A stretch of 64,000 nucleotides of DNA from Spironucleus salmonicida (lineage: Eukaryota; Fornicata; Diplomonadida; Hexamitidae). The position numbers and the translations under genes are program-made. The notes under the pieces were generated by a model. That model did not search any database and had not been told where the DNA came from. It saw nothing but the letters and a program-made list of their open reading frames with translations. Shown one piece after another: positions 9,625 through 20,677 of the stretch. Position 1 is the first letter of the stretch, and the number at the start of each line of letters is the position of its first letter. The stretch lies in NCBI GenBank assembly GCA_000497125.2, contig CM035317.1:708001-772000 (forward strand), in the 5' to 3' direction.

Positions 9625-11181
9625 ATGCTGGTGTTACTTGCAGTCGAAATACCTGACTGCTATTCAGGAGCTACGGTATAATATAACTAAAATCTTGAAA
9701 CTGCAACTGTAATGCTTGTATCAAATAATTAAGATGCTTGTTAGCAATTCCTTGATGAAGTTCGCCTTTCACTGATCTTTCATGATGGATTTCATCCTAC
9801 GCATTTTACTTATGATTCATATAATTACAGTGATAGTAATAGAATTGTAATGTAAAATGTTGAAATTTTAAACGATGATCCAGAACCAGCGATGCCTTTA
9901 TATGCCCGTTTAAATATTAGCAATCTAGCGTTTTGGACCGGTGTGCGTGTGGCATACGTCGGGAACTAGGTATCACAGATGGACCAGTGCTTCGATCAGG
10001 TGCGCAGTAACTTTTCGATTATCCAGCGCAGCTTCTCCTTCACGGTCGGTGTCACAAACGCGTGCCTAGAGGAGATCAGCACTGGCGCGTTCCAGTTCTT
10101 GTACCAATTCAACGAAAAGGCAGATACAATCGCGATCCGCAGGCGGGAGGACTTCCCGGACGACTACAACTGCGAGACAATAGTTGAGGATGATAAAGTC
10201 TATTTACGTTGTAAATAAGAAGGAGATTTTATAATAGACCTATAGACGCCATTTATGGAAGCCACGGTGGAATTCACCATTCAAGCATCAGGTATCAATT
10301 ATGCATCTGAGATTAATTTTGATACTGTTTTTGTTGGAACTGTTGTAGGACTTTTACAAAATATGCAAGTTTAGTTTTTTAAAGATCTTTTTTATATAGA
10401 GATAACATTTAATACCAATACTACACTTCATGATGCTTGGGTTAATCTAGTATAAGGATCAAATTTATTTATATATCGGCTGACGGTGTAAACACCCATT
10501 TAATCTTTTACATTTTAATTTAATTATCCAGATTTTGACTTTAATCATATTATTTTAACCGAAAGCTGTTATGCTGATTTGAGTTGTCTTAATACTATGA
10601 GCGCAATTAATAAGTATGCTGATAGTTCAAATTTTTATATGGATATAACTGGATTTTAAGATATAACATTAAAAGGAACAGTTGGTATGGAATTTAAGGC
10701 AAGAACTGCATGTTTTAGACGTATGGTTATGGAAGTCACCACTGCAACAACATTATGCATTGAATTGGAAAAATCTGCATATTTTAATTTAGGCGCACAT
10801 TGCTTATTAATAAAAGACGATACAATGTCAGTTGCTGTTGCTAATGGAATCAATTCATCTAATCATAATTAACGTATTTTTAATCAAGAAGTTAAATTTT
10901 AGTTTAGTTTTAAAAATCCCAGATTTTGTTTTGAAGTTTCAGCAAATAAGGCATATGAGATTGCTAGCATGCGGTCTGACGAAGTATTTTTAATGATACA
11001 ATTAACATAAGGAAATAATACGGTTAGATTAGTTGGGAGCTAAGTAGGAGAAAATAATTATTCACTAATGTTAATTATTACATGCTTAGTTGGAGGTACA
11101 ATAGTAATAGTAAGTTTAATTGATAGTGTTTGGAGAATGGTGATTTTTGTTAAGGTTAGCAAAACTTATAAGAGAAAGTGA
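9625..11181 (+). CDS. Type I membrane protein, 518 aa (left paralog)
   Basis: The frame runs from the ATG at 9625 to TGA at 11179-11181 with many in-frame TAA/TAG codons read as Gln. It is visible only in pieces under the standard code. Features: a short hydrophobic N-terminus (MLVLLAVEIPDC), a large probably beta-rich outer part with scattered cysteines and repeated W-T-G-V-R and S-F-T-V-G type stretches, one hydrophobic helix near the C-end (LMLIITCLVGGTIVIVSLI, ~480-498), and a short basic tail (VSKTYKRK). No known family is recognised. The first ~34 codons lie in the inverted repeat and match the right paralog. The remainder is alignable but diverged. Codons at about 9925-10180 are much more GC-rich than the rest. 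Confidence 0.85.
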
Positions 11182-11555
11182 TAGAATCCTTATTTCAGAT
11201 TGAATTTAATAAGTATATGTTCACTGATGGTGATGTTAATTGGTATTTTGAGCTAGATTAACTCAAAAATGATAGGATGAGTTAATTTTAATTTTAAGTT
11301 AATTATAAACTTAATATGAATAACATTTTTATAGTATAACATATTTTAATAATGCAGACTAAATTAAATAATATATAAATTTATATTCTCGAGGTACTGT
11401 TTAGAAACTTTAGTGTATAAAATTAATTTTCAATTTAAAATAAATGATTAACAGTTAATATAAAATAATATTTATTGTTTGAGGTAAGTTTTCATATTAT
11501 TTTTTCAATTTATTCTACTTAGTATTATTATATATTAACTATAAATTCTGAAATA
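11182..11555. other. AT-rich intergenic spacer
   Basis: This stretch contains no gene in either code. It separates two plus-strand genes and presumably holds the 3' end signal of the upstream gene (AAGTGATAG at the stop) and the promoter of the downstream one. Confidence 0.5.
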
Positions 11556-12266
11556 ATGAATCTATCTGATATTTTAACAAGCTCCTAATCCGCTAGGATA
11601 CCATATTATAACCCTTTTTATACATCATTTACTTCAAAATTCAATAAGTTTTCCTAAACACCTTCAACAACCACCACTCTAACTAAAATATAACTATTCA
11701 TTACCTAGGCTAAAAAATCAAAAAGTTTGGTGGACCGTTTCATGTATGACGAGAAATGTTCTTTATCAAATAATTTCGGTCTTTTCAGCGCAGTTAAGCA
11801 ACTCCAGAAAACCCTCCAAAGCGCGCTAATTTTGTTACAGGCCACGATGTCTTAGCATACTTATATTGAAAGCTGTGAATAGGCGAACCTTTCTCTTGAA
11901 ATTGTTATTTAAAACATGTTTCATGGTTTCTTTGAAGTTGAGTCAAAATTTTCAACTAATTTTAGTGTAGCGTCTAATATGATTAAATTTGACCATTTTA
12001 GCGAATAAATTACTCTTATTCTAGATAGTCTTAATGTTAATGAATACTAATTAAATAACGCAGATTAATATGTACATTTTTTGATGAAATATATTAAAAA
12101 TTACGTAAATTAAACAGATAAACTGATTAGTGAACTATTAGTAGCCAATAATGCATTGTAGGTAGATACTAAGAAGTTAATCGACGGCGTGGAGATAAAA
12201 TATGCTGGAAAAATTACAATTTTAGAGCAAGAAATTGAGCGTTTAAAGCGATTATACAGTGAGTGA
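11556..12266 (+). CDS. Hypothetical coiled-coil protein, 236 aa
   Basis: The frame is open from the ATG at 11556 to TGA at 12264-12266, which is part of AGTGAAT, with more than ten TAA/TAG codons in frame. Residues 1-50 are Ser/Thr-rich. The middle contains a leucine/glutamine-rich stretch (AVKQLQKTLQSALILLQ, ~80-96). The C-terminal 40 residues form a clear charged heptad helix ending EQEIERLKRLYSE. There is no membrane segment. A scaffold or cytoskeletal role is possible but no family can be named. The gene lies between the left 518-aa gene and histone H2A on the same strand. Confidence 0.7.
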
Positions 12267-12583
12267 ATTTAGGGGATTTGAATATTAATCAATTTTACAT
12301 GGTATTTTTAATATATCTATATTGAAACTTAAAATAATTTCAAGTAATAAATCTTGGTTATTAATTAAGGCTATAAGTGAATTATATTTTATAATGGCTT
12401 TAATAAATTTACAGTTTTTATAACACAAAATAATGAGCTTTTTAACTAGTATATATAATCATTTAAAAGCTATCAATTATCTTATAAAATATATAATAAT
12501 TGGAATAGTAAATTCTTTAAAAATCGAACCTGCGCGAGTCGCTAGGCCCGTCATCTCCTTTCCCCCAATTTTACCTTTCAAAA

Positions 12584-12943
12584 ATGGCTATTGACAACAA
12601 AGCCAAGTCAAGATCCACCCGTGCCGGTATCATCTTCCCCGTCGGTCGTATCCACAGACATCTCAAGGAGGGCCGCTACGCCGACCGTATCTCCTCCGAC
12701 GCCCCCGTCTACATGGCCGCCATCCTCGAGTCCGTCATCGACGAGGTGTTCAAGGAAGCCCTCAACCAGAAGGACAAGAAGTCCACCAAGCGTATCACCC
12801 CCAACAACATCGTGAACGCCATCCGCAAGGACAAGGAGCTCAACGAGATCTTCAAGGACGTCGTCATCCGCGACGGCGGTGTCGCTAGACTCGAGGACGA
12901 GAAGAAGCACACCTCCAAGTCCAAGAAGTCCCAGGACCAGTGA
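12584..12943 (+). CDS. H2A: Histone H2A, divergent variant, 119 aa
   Basis: This is a core histone that pairs with H2B in the nucleosome. Diagnostic H2A sequence is clear: AGIIFPVGRIHRHLK (~14-28), the PVYMAAILES helix start, KRITPNNIVNAIRKDKELN, and a GGV before the C-terminal tail. Length is typical. The tail is Lys/Ser-rich and ends SKKSQDQ. Compared with canonical H2A, acidic-patch positions equal to Glu64 and Glu91 are lysine here, while Glu56, Glu61, Asp90 and Glu92 are kept. The usual docking-domain PNIQ is replaced by ARLE. The gene is GC-rich, follows TTTCAAAA-ATG, and ends CAGTGATAT. It could be a replacement variant rather than the bulk H2A. Confidence 0.93.
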   Translation: MAIDNKAKSRSTRAGIIFPVGRIHRHLKEGRYADRISSDAPVYMAAILESVIDEVFKEALNQKDKKSTKRITPNNIVNAIRKDKELNEIFKDVVIRDGGVARLEDEKKHTSKSKKSQDQ

Positions 12944-12962
12944 TATATTCTTGTTTACCCTG

Positions 12963-13125
12963 TCACTCCCTCTCGCCCAGGTACTCCGCCACCGTGCGAA
13001 TCCCGGCGTCCAGCCGCTGCAGCACGTCCTTCTCCATGGACGTGAACCCCTGGGTCAGCTGCAGAATGCCGTGCGCGATGATCGCCACCGGGTCAATCAG
13101 GATGGCCTGTGACGTCTTCTTCAAA
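12963..13125 (-). pseudogene. GC-rich ORF fragment, possibly a truncated gene
   Basis: A GC-rich minus-strand frame ends in TGA (12965-12963) within GAGTGACAG and reads SQAILIDPVAIIAHGILQL, later MEKDVLQRLDAGIRTVAEYLGERE. This looks like the helical C-terminus of a real protein. No in-frame ATG exists upstream: an ATG at 13128-13126 is one base out of frame, and beyond that the DNA is AT-rich. It is therefore a truncated or frameshifted gene, or a gene with an unseen 5' exon. It is convergent with H2A, with 20 bp between the stops. Confidence 0.4.
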
Positions 13126-14348
13126 CATGTATAATTAATAAAGTATATAATGAAAATATAAATATTTGCTTAAACTTATAACTTTTATTATAAAATATTT
13201 TTTAAAATGCTAATATATCAACTTTTAATATACTGAAAAAATTAATTTTAAAATTATAAACAAAACATCAATATTTGTATTATATAATTCTATATCATAA
13301 ATCAAAAAATTAGAGTAAACTATATTTGCTCTTTTACTTAAAGCGAATTACTACTATTTGCTAAAATATATAATTAAACACTTTTAATGATAATTATTAT
13401 TAATCTAATTACTTTAGTATATGCTGAAAATATTGTTCTAAAAAAGAAGATATTTCAATGCGGTAAAGTATATATAATGAGGTTTACTGTAATCTGTTTG
13501 TTGAGAAACGATTTGTAGTTTATATCATTTAAAATTATGAGTTTAGCTTAAGATATTTAAAGAACTTTAAATGCTGGTAGTTAAATCATTTGGCTTGACG
13601 TTAAGTGTTATATATTGTATTAAAAAACTATATTGTGAAAGAGAGTAATTCTTGATGCTTTATGAGTGATAATTTTTATTTAGTTTCGTAGGATAAAGAA
13701 AAATTAATAAAAATTAATAAAATTATTGAACACGTTTACTTGTGTATGTAATCATGCAACAAGTTTATTCAATATGGTTGAATTATTATATAATAGACAT
13801 AACTTATATAATATAGACCCATGATAGACAAACTTTAACTTTATTGAATTCATATTTTTAAATTAAATATGAATTGTATTATAAATAATTATTATTTATA
13901 TATTATAAATAATGTATTTTCAAATATAATACTGAACAATAGACTTACCATAACTTAGCTAAAAATTTGTATACAAAATATGTAGTATATAGACTAGCAA
14001 AGGTTAATACTACTATGTAAAATATCATTAAATCTTTAAGTATAAGTTTATTTTAATAAACTCCATTTACTATAGTTTATACTAAAAATTTAAATATATT
14101 TATTATTATAATTTAAAAATATTTATTTATATATTTAGTTATCTAATAATGTAATGTATTATAAATTATAAATGGAATAATTTCAATAAATTGATTAATT
14201 AACCATTTATTACTAAATATATAGTAACTATTTTAACAGTTATTGTTTTATAAATATAATTATTTATATTTATGATAAGATATTTTAAATAGTTATATTG
14301 TAAATTTATATAATATTGATTTTAAGTAATTTAACCTATATTTAAAAA
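13126..14348. other. AT-rich intergenic DNA
   Basis: About 1.2 kb of very AT-rich sequence with runs of TTATA and AATAAT. I see no frame of useful length, RNA gene or repeat. Confidence 0.55.
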
Positions 14349-15896
14349 ATGTTATATAACATTCTGGCGTTAAATTGCTTCACAGACACTATTCTTATAT
14401 ATAGTTAGCAAACGGAAGAGCTAGAATTTATCGCAAAATAAGCCTTATCAATCAGCTAAGTAGATAAGGACTCTTGCAATATTTTTATAAACTAAAATGT
14501 AATAGTTCATATTTAAATTGGAAGTATTATGTTTAGCTCTGAATATTACAATTATGATGAAAAATAAATAAATTTAACATTACGTAGAATTTCAGGGGAC
14601 TTAAAAACAATTAAGTAATTTTCAGTTGCTTTTTTTAGAATAGAGACTTTAAATGATAATATTTATTAAGACAGTACCGTTATAAGATTTAATATAAAGT
14701 TTTTTGATAGAAGAAACTGCTTCAAAAATGTGTCTTTGTTATATGATATTAAAAATTCGTAAGTAACAGTGTAGAGATTTTCATAATAATTGTGCAATTT
14801 TGATGTATAAGGGGACATTTAATCTAGTGTTTATGTATAAACAGATGATAAATACAAGCTTGTTTTATAAGAAAAGCTTGCTGAAAAATATAATGAGTGG
14901 TTTTCAACTAATACTACATGTACGGATACAACTTGTGCAAAATTCATTCCAGAATTAATATAAATATTATTCCCGCTAGGATATTATCAGATATTGATAC
15001 CTTAAACGATGAAGAAGGAAACATAAGCCTATAAGCCAGATGGTACACTTGTTAAATAAGATACCGATTTTAAAATTAATTTGATATTAAAACAAACAAT
15101 TTCTTAGTTTACAGTAGATAAACTAATTACCACAATTGATAATATTACTTTACATCCTCTTTATAAATCTATAGAAGTTGATTAAAAAATAAATATGATA
15201 GCTTCTAATATAGATCCAGTTTATGATAGCATAATAGTAGATATTTGTATAGCCGCAAGTAATAGCAATTCTTCGAGATATTAGTGTTTTTCATATAAAT
15301 AGTCTTAATTTTAACCAGTAGAGACTATAATATATCGTTGTGATTAATAAGATGATACAAGTTTTGACTTATGTACTGAAAAACTACTATAAATTAGTGA
15401 ATTTACAAATGATGCTATAGGCCTAGTCTACTATGATACATACAAAGATGGGAAATTAAAAGAATCTTTTAAATATTATGCAAACGTAGTAAGAAACAAC
15501 TTCTAACCTATTATTTTAACATGTATGTTACAAAAAGTATGCATTGCTGTAAAATTGCGGAAAGGAACGATAATGACACATAGCATAAAAGAATTCATAT
15601 TAGAATGGGTATCCTAAAATGAAAAATAACGTCTTATTAACGTTTTTAACTTCCCAAATGAAAACGAATAATATTGTTTTGCTGCATCTTCTAGTCAGCT
15701 TAGTAGCTTAACTGATATTAATTCAACGGAATTTAGATTATCTATTGGCGATTAATCTCTATTTATAAATAAAATAGAGGATTTATTATAACCTGATGTA
15801 TTTGTTCACGGTATTATAGCCACACTGATATTGGCAGTCATTATCGGTTGTATATTAGTTATTTTGATGTTATTTAACAACAAAATATAAAAGTGA
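14349..15896 (+). CDS. Type I membrane protein, 515 aa, distant relative of the 518-aa pair
   Basis: The frame runs from the ATG at 14349 to TGA at 15894-15896 with dozens of TAR codons, so the standard code shows nothing. The N-terminus is mildly hydrophobic (MLYNILALNCF). A single membrane helix near the C-end (GIIATLILAVIIGCILVILML, ~488-508) is followed by the short tail FNNKIQK. The total length and layout equal those of the 518-aa proteins. Short stretches align: QYCFAASSSQLSSLTD with RFCFEVSANKAYEIAS, and KVCIAVKLRKG with TLCIELEKSAY. I infer a third, diverged member of the family. An internal start at 14529 would give 455 aa but lose the N-terminal hydrophobic stretch. Confidence 0.75.
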
Positions 15897-16845
15897 TGCT
15901 TAGTTTCATTTATTTGCTTCTTACATTAATTTAAAATAAGTAAAATTCATACAAAACTACAGTTCTTAGATAAAATATTATTAATACCATTATTCAAGCT
16001 AAAATACGTATGATAATTACTATTATCTGTTTAACAATATATTTACAATTTTAATATTGGTAAACAATCTTATTATAATTTTACGAAGATTTATTGAAAA
16101 ATTCGTATATTAATTTAGTAAATTAACCTTATTCTTCTTTGTTATAAATTTATTAAATTATTTTTAGGTATACAGTATTAAAATACAAGGCTGTTAAAAT
16201 TCTTTTTCAAGCTTTATCCATGTAAGATATGAAATATCTTAGTCATAACGAATCATAGAAGAAGCTTAATAAGTTTTGCTACATATCAGGTCATTAGTTT
16301 TTGAAATAAAGACTATTAACCTTTATGTATCACATGTAGAAATTAGAATATAAATTTGTTTAGATGCGTAGTACATATATTATTTTATTAAACAACTAAA
16401 CTTGTAACCGGTAATAAAAAATAATCGAGTACACGCTAAATATGTAGCTTAATCTATAAAACTAGCTAGGTTTATATTCGTATAAGTAAACAATCAATAT
16501 AAACAATGTTTCGACTTATGCCTACATATAATGAATAGTTATAGCCGTCATAAGCAGAAATAGAATCTAAATAACATATTAGAGTTCCCATTACTTAATC
16601 TTACTTACATTTATATAATTAAGCTTCAGAAATATTTAGAATCCAATTTTTATTATTCACATGTATTTATTTAAGAACAGCATTTCTTAACTTTACAGAT
16701 TTATAAATATTAACTGTCATTTAAATATTTATACATATATTAATATATAATATTAAGTATACCAATTTATAAAATTTATTTTCTACTAAAAATAACATAA
16801 CCTACATAAATCACATAAAAAATCACCGACCACCACATCACTCGC
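15897..16845. other. AT-rich intergenic DNA
   Basis: About 950 bp between two converging genes. It is AT-rich with TGA codons scattered in all frames. No gene or structured element is evident. Confidence 0.55.
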
Positions 16846-17469
16846 TCAACAGCACCCCTTTCCCCTACCTTTAGCAATTTCATTTTCCTCTACTGCTTCA
16901 ATAACGAAATCTTCACCCTCAACTTCCCCGCCATCGCCGCCGACCTCGAGAGCCATTTCAGCGCCAATTCGAAATGCATTTTCAACTCCTTCTCCGTTTT
17001 TTGCACTAACCTGAAAATGCTTGAAATTGCCTCCCCGTGATTCTGCGAAACTCCTGCCTCGCGCCTCTGATACGGTTTGCTGATCAATTAAGTCGACCTT
17101 ATTTCCTAGAATTATGAATGGAAACTTCTATATATTCTGGATGCCAGAATTCTACAGGAAATCGTTCCGCCACTGGTCAAGATTTTAAAGGGTCTTGGCC
17201 GAGCAGATATCGTATATCAAAATTACACAGTCTGCTCCCCTGTAGTAGGCGGATCCCATTGACGTGAACCACTGTTCCTGGCCAGCGGTGTCCCAGATCT
17301 GCAGTTTTACGTTCGTTTTGCCGAGCTAAAGTTCCTTGCATAGGAAATCTGCGCCTATTGTTGGGCGGTACAACGCCGTAAAATCGGTGTTAATGAATGA
17401 GTTCATCAGTGAGGTTTTCCCCACCGACGAGTCGCCTAGGAGGAGGATTTTTAGATTTTTTTTCGGCAT
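16846..17469 (-). CDS. RAB7: Rab7-like small GTPase, 207 aa
   Basis: This Ras-superfamily GTPase is of the Rab group, which acts in vesicle traffic. Rab7 types serve late endosome/lysosome fusion. Visible G-boxes: P-loop GDSSVGKTS (~12-20), switch-I Thr in [16 protein letters not shown] (G3), GNKVDL (G4) and SAKNG (G5). The C-terminus GKGCC carries the double cysteine for geranylgeranylation. [11 protein letters not shown] and the RGADC stretch favour Rab7 over Rab5 or Rab1. Several Gln residues are encoded by TAA/TAG. Switch II has QEQW in place of the usual QERF. The acidic linker (~180-200, [11 protein letters not shown]) is long. The gene diverges from the Myb-like gene, with 245 bp between starts. 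Confidence 0.93.
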
Positions 17470-17714
17470 GTGGAGCGGAGTGGAATGGTAAATATCACTA
17501 AAACTATATAATATTAACTTATTAAATTTGTGAAACGTAGAATTAAAATGGTAAATAAAATCAGTTTATGCATAATTTCAGCAAATCGAACTATTTAACG
17601 CCATTTCACACCCCTTTCCTTATTTTGTGGAGCGAAATTTAAAAATCTATATTACGTATTATTATATCTTTTAATCACCAATTTCCCTTCCCTTCCACTC
17701 CCTTCCACCGCAAA

Positions 17715-18389
17715 ATGTCAAAATCGTGGACGCCAGAGCTGACCAGCCGGCTAATCGCGCTCGCGGACGCCGCGAAAACCGACGGAATCCCGAACTTCGC
17801 GCCCGCGGCCGCCGCGCTGAGCAGGCCCGTCTACCAGTGCCAGCTGCAGTACTTCCGGAAAACGGACCCGGAATTCGCCCCCGCGGCCTGCGAGCAGCTG
17901 GAGCAGATCTGGGCCGCGAACGCCGGGAAGCTCAACTTCGCGCGCGTCGCGGCGGCGCTGGGCCACTCCGTTTTCAGCACCAAGTGGCAGCTCGCGCGCC
18001 TGGCGCAGAAGCGCGGCCTGGAGCCGTTTTTCGAGCTGCGGCCGCAGGCCTACAGGGGCGCGTGGGACGCCTCCCGCGACGCGCAGCTGCGGGCGCTGCG
18101 CGCTGCGGGCGCTGGATTCGCGGCGATCGGGCGGGCGCTGGGCTGCTCGGACCGCGCCTGCCAGCAGCGCTTCCACGTGCTGGGGCGGCGCGCGTTCTGC
18201 GGGGAGGACGCAGAGCGCCTGCGCGCGCTGCTGGCCGCCCGATAGGGCCGCGTGTCCTCGCAGGTGCTCTGCGGCCTTTTCCCGGAGCACGACTTCTACA
18301 GCATTTTGGGCGAGATCTGGGGGTAGGAGGGGGAGGAAGAGGAGGGGGTTAAATACGACGTTTTGCACGAGGTGGCGGACGAGGAGTGA
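17715..18389 (+). CDS. Myb-like DNA-binding protein, 224 aa
   Basis: Three Myb/SANT-like repeats can be read: from SWTPELTSRLIALADAA (~4), from ACEQLEQIWAANAGKLNFARVAAALG (~58), and from AWDASRDAQLRALRAAGAGFAAIGRALGCSDRACQQRFHVLG (~117). Each has tryptophan or an equivalent, and R3 has the strongest helix-turn-helix pattern. The C-terminus is acidic. A transcription factor role is likely, since diplomonads use Myb proteins in regulation and encystation, but the target is unknown. The TAG at 18243 and a second TAG at 18325 are read as Gln, extending the protein by 48 residues to TGA at 18387-18389. The gene has the highest GC content in the window. A related fragment lies in both repeat arms. 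Confidence 0.85.
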
Positions 18390-18578
18390 GGGGAGTTGGG
18401 CGGTGGATTTGAGTGTGGGGAGTGGGTGGATTTGAAAATTAGGAAGGGAAAATGTATTCTAAAATATATAATAATCGGTATTAATTTGAATTTTTAATGG
18501 AAGCAATGGGGGATTGGGGAAAAGGGCAGATGTCGTGACGTGTTGGCAAAAGCGGTGGGTGGCAGTAAATTGATCAAA

Positions 18579-20135
18579 TCACTTCTTTTTAAAGCTTTTA
18601 CTAACTCTAATGAATACTATCATTTTCCAAATGGTGTCAACAAGCGCGGTAAGTAGAATAATAGTACCAAAAAGATAAATGACAATTTCTACTATTTAGT
18701 AGTTTTTTTCAACTTAATGGTGGCCTAGCATACTAATAGTATTATTTCCTTAGGTGAATTGGATTTACAAATAAATACCACTCTCTCGCATTGCTGCTAC
18801 TTAACCTACTTCGTCCGGCTATACCTCGAAACAAACCCTAGGATCTTTGAAGTTAAGTCGGAATTCTTATTTTTAAGAAAATACTACTTAACCCGAATTA
18901 GATTCATTTATTCCTGTTGCAGTTGCTGTTGTTACCTCATTTTCTTTTATTGCTAAACAGTGATCTCTAGTAAAATACCTGCTAGATCTTTCTAGTTCTA
19001 TGCAAAGTCTTGTCGGTGAGTATATTTAGATAACAACACGACGAAAACATGATAACCTTGACGAAAAAGAAGTTCCAGTACTACCTTTTAGTGTAATATC
19101 TTAAAATCCAGTTATGTCTAAATAAAAATCTGAGTTTAAAGCAACTGAATTAATATATATCATTTATTCCATGCACTCTTAATCGCCATTACAACTATTA
19201 ATTAACATCACATTGTTAAAATCAAAGGTGTCATATTGAAAGGAGAATGTATATGACCCCGTAGGTGTTCTCGCAGTAACTCTATAAATATATAAGTTAG
19301 ATCCTAACGTAAGAAGTCTCCATGAATTTTTAATTGAATTATTTTGCGTAAAATGCATTTCAACATAAAAAAGATCTTAAAAATATTAGACCTGCACACT
19401 TTCTACCAGACCAGCTACAGTTCCTACAATAACTGTATCAAATTTAATCTCAGCGTTATAGTTAATTCCAGATGCTTATATGGTAAATTCAACAGTGGCT
19501 TCAGTAAATGGTGTCTACAGATCTAATACAAAATTTCCAAACTATTAACAATATAAATATGATAATCCTGCCTCTACTATATTTTAACAATTATGACTTA
19601 ATGGATAGTCTTTTTTTCTCTTGATTGCGAAAGTATCTGCTTTTTCGTTAAATTAATACTGATACTAGAAAGCTCCTGTACTGATTTCGTCAAGGCATGC
19701 AGCTGTTATACCTACAGTAAAATAAAAATTCCTCTACACGATCGTAAAATTGCTCCTTAATTGATCAAAACATTAATCCATTTATGAAACTTAGTTTCCC
19801 ACATATGATACTCTAACACCTGTCCAATAAGCGATATTACTAATATTAAGTCTAGCATACAATGGCATTGGAGGATCAACATCGTCATTTATAATGTCAA
19901 CATTGAGCATAACTATAGTTTAACTTTCACTATAATTAAATGAGTCGTATATATAATGCACATTATGGAATCCATCATGGAAGATTAGAGAAAGTTTTAC
20001 TTCATCTAAAAATCTCTAGCATGATTCATCTAGATTTGATACCAGCATTACAGTTGCAGTTTCAAGATTTTAGTTATATTATACCGTAGCTCCTGAATAA
20101 CAGTCAGGTATTTCGACTGCAAGTAACACCAGCAT
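18579..20135 (-). CDS. Type I membrane protein, 518 aa (right paralog)
   Basis: On the minus strand the frame runs from the ATG at 20135 to TGA at 18581-18579 and is exactly as long as the left paralog. After about 34 near-identical codons the two diverge at the DNA level but stay alignable to the end: QMDQCFDQLRSNFTIVQR against QMDQCFDQVRSNFSIIQR, and the membrane helix IVEIVIYLFGTIILLTALV with the tail SKSFKKK. All of it is AT-rich with many TAR codons, including the part that is GC-rich in the left copy. The protein is probably a surface or endomembrane protein of unknown role. Confidence 0.85.
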
Positions 20136-20677
20136 TTTTCTCTTAGATATAATTATATTTGTATCAAGTATGGTATTTATTTTTACAGTAGATAATCATT
20201 ATTATAATATTTATTTAATATTATATATGATTAAATAATATTATTGTTCTCATAGTAAATACCCATTCTTATGAACTAATAAAAGAATATAATTATCCTA
20301 TTTAATAGATGATTCAATCAAAGTGATTCTTCAGTTTATATAGCATATAATAAATAGTAATGCTAAAAATTATTTAAAAAATTTGTCATAAAACATACAT
20401 ATAAGTTATTTTTAATATATTAATGTACTAGTAGTTTAACTTTTAATAGCTACTTATATGTCTTTAATAGTGCCATCAAAGTAACAATATTACTCTAAAT
20501 ATAATTTAGTTGAAAAAGCAAACTCAGAAAATGCGACGTAAGGCAGATCATCAAAATGAACATTAACATGACGTTAAACTATAATTGCTAAAACCCATGC
20601 TTTTAGTATAGCACAAACCTATACAAATAATCCTCTTACTACCTGCCGCGTGAACCTCCAGGCCCTGCGGACTAGCC
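20136..20677. promoter_or_regulatory. AT-rich upstream region of the right 518-aa gene
   Basis: This is the mirror of 9084-9624. Both 518-aa paralogs therefore have the same upstream DNA and could be co-regulated. Confidence 0.4.

Larger units (their letters stand above)
29..9726. repeat. Left arm of 9.7 kb inverted repeat
   Basis: This arm is the reverse complement of 20035-29734. Paired positions add up to about 29,760-29,763, with a few one- or two-base indels. Coding, decayed and AT-rich spacer DNA match almost equally well. The outer limit falls six codons into a CRP gene, and the inner limit falls about 34 codons into a 518-aa membrane-protein gene. Beyond each limit the two sides are only paralogous. 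The arms are separated by about 10.3 kb of unique DNA. Confidence 0.95.

Noticed and set aside
12879-13134. Plus-strand ORFs overlapping the end of H2A
   Set aside because: One is out of frame with H2A and the other is antisense to the better-supported minus-strand fragment ending at 12963.
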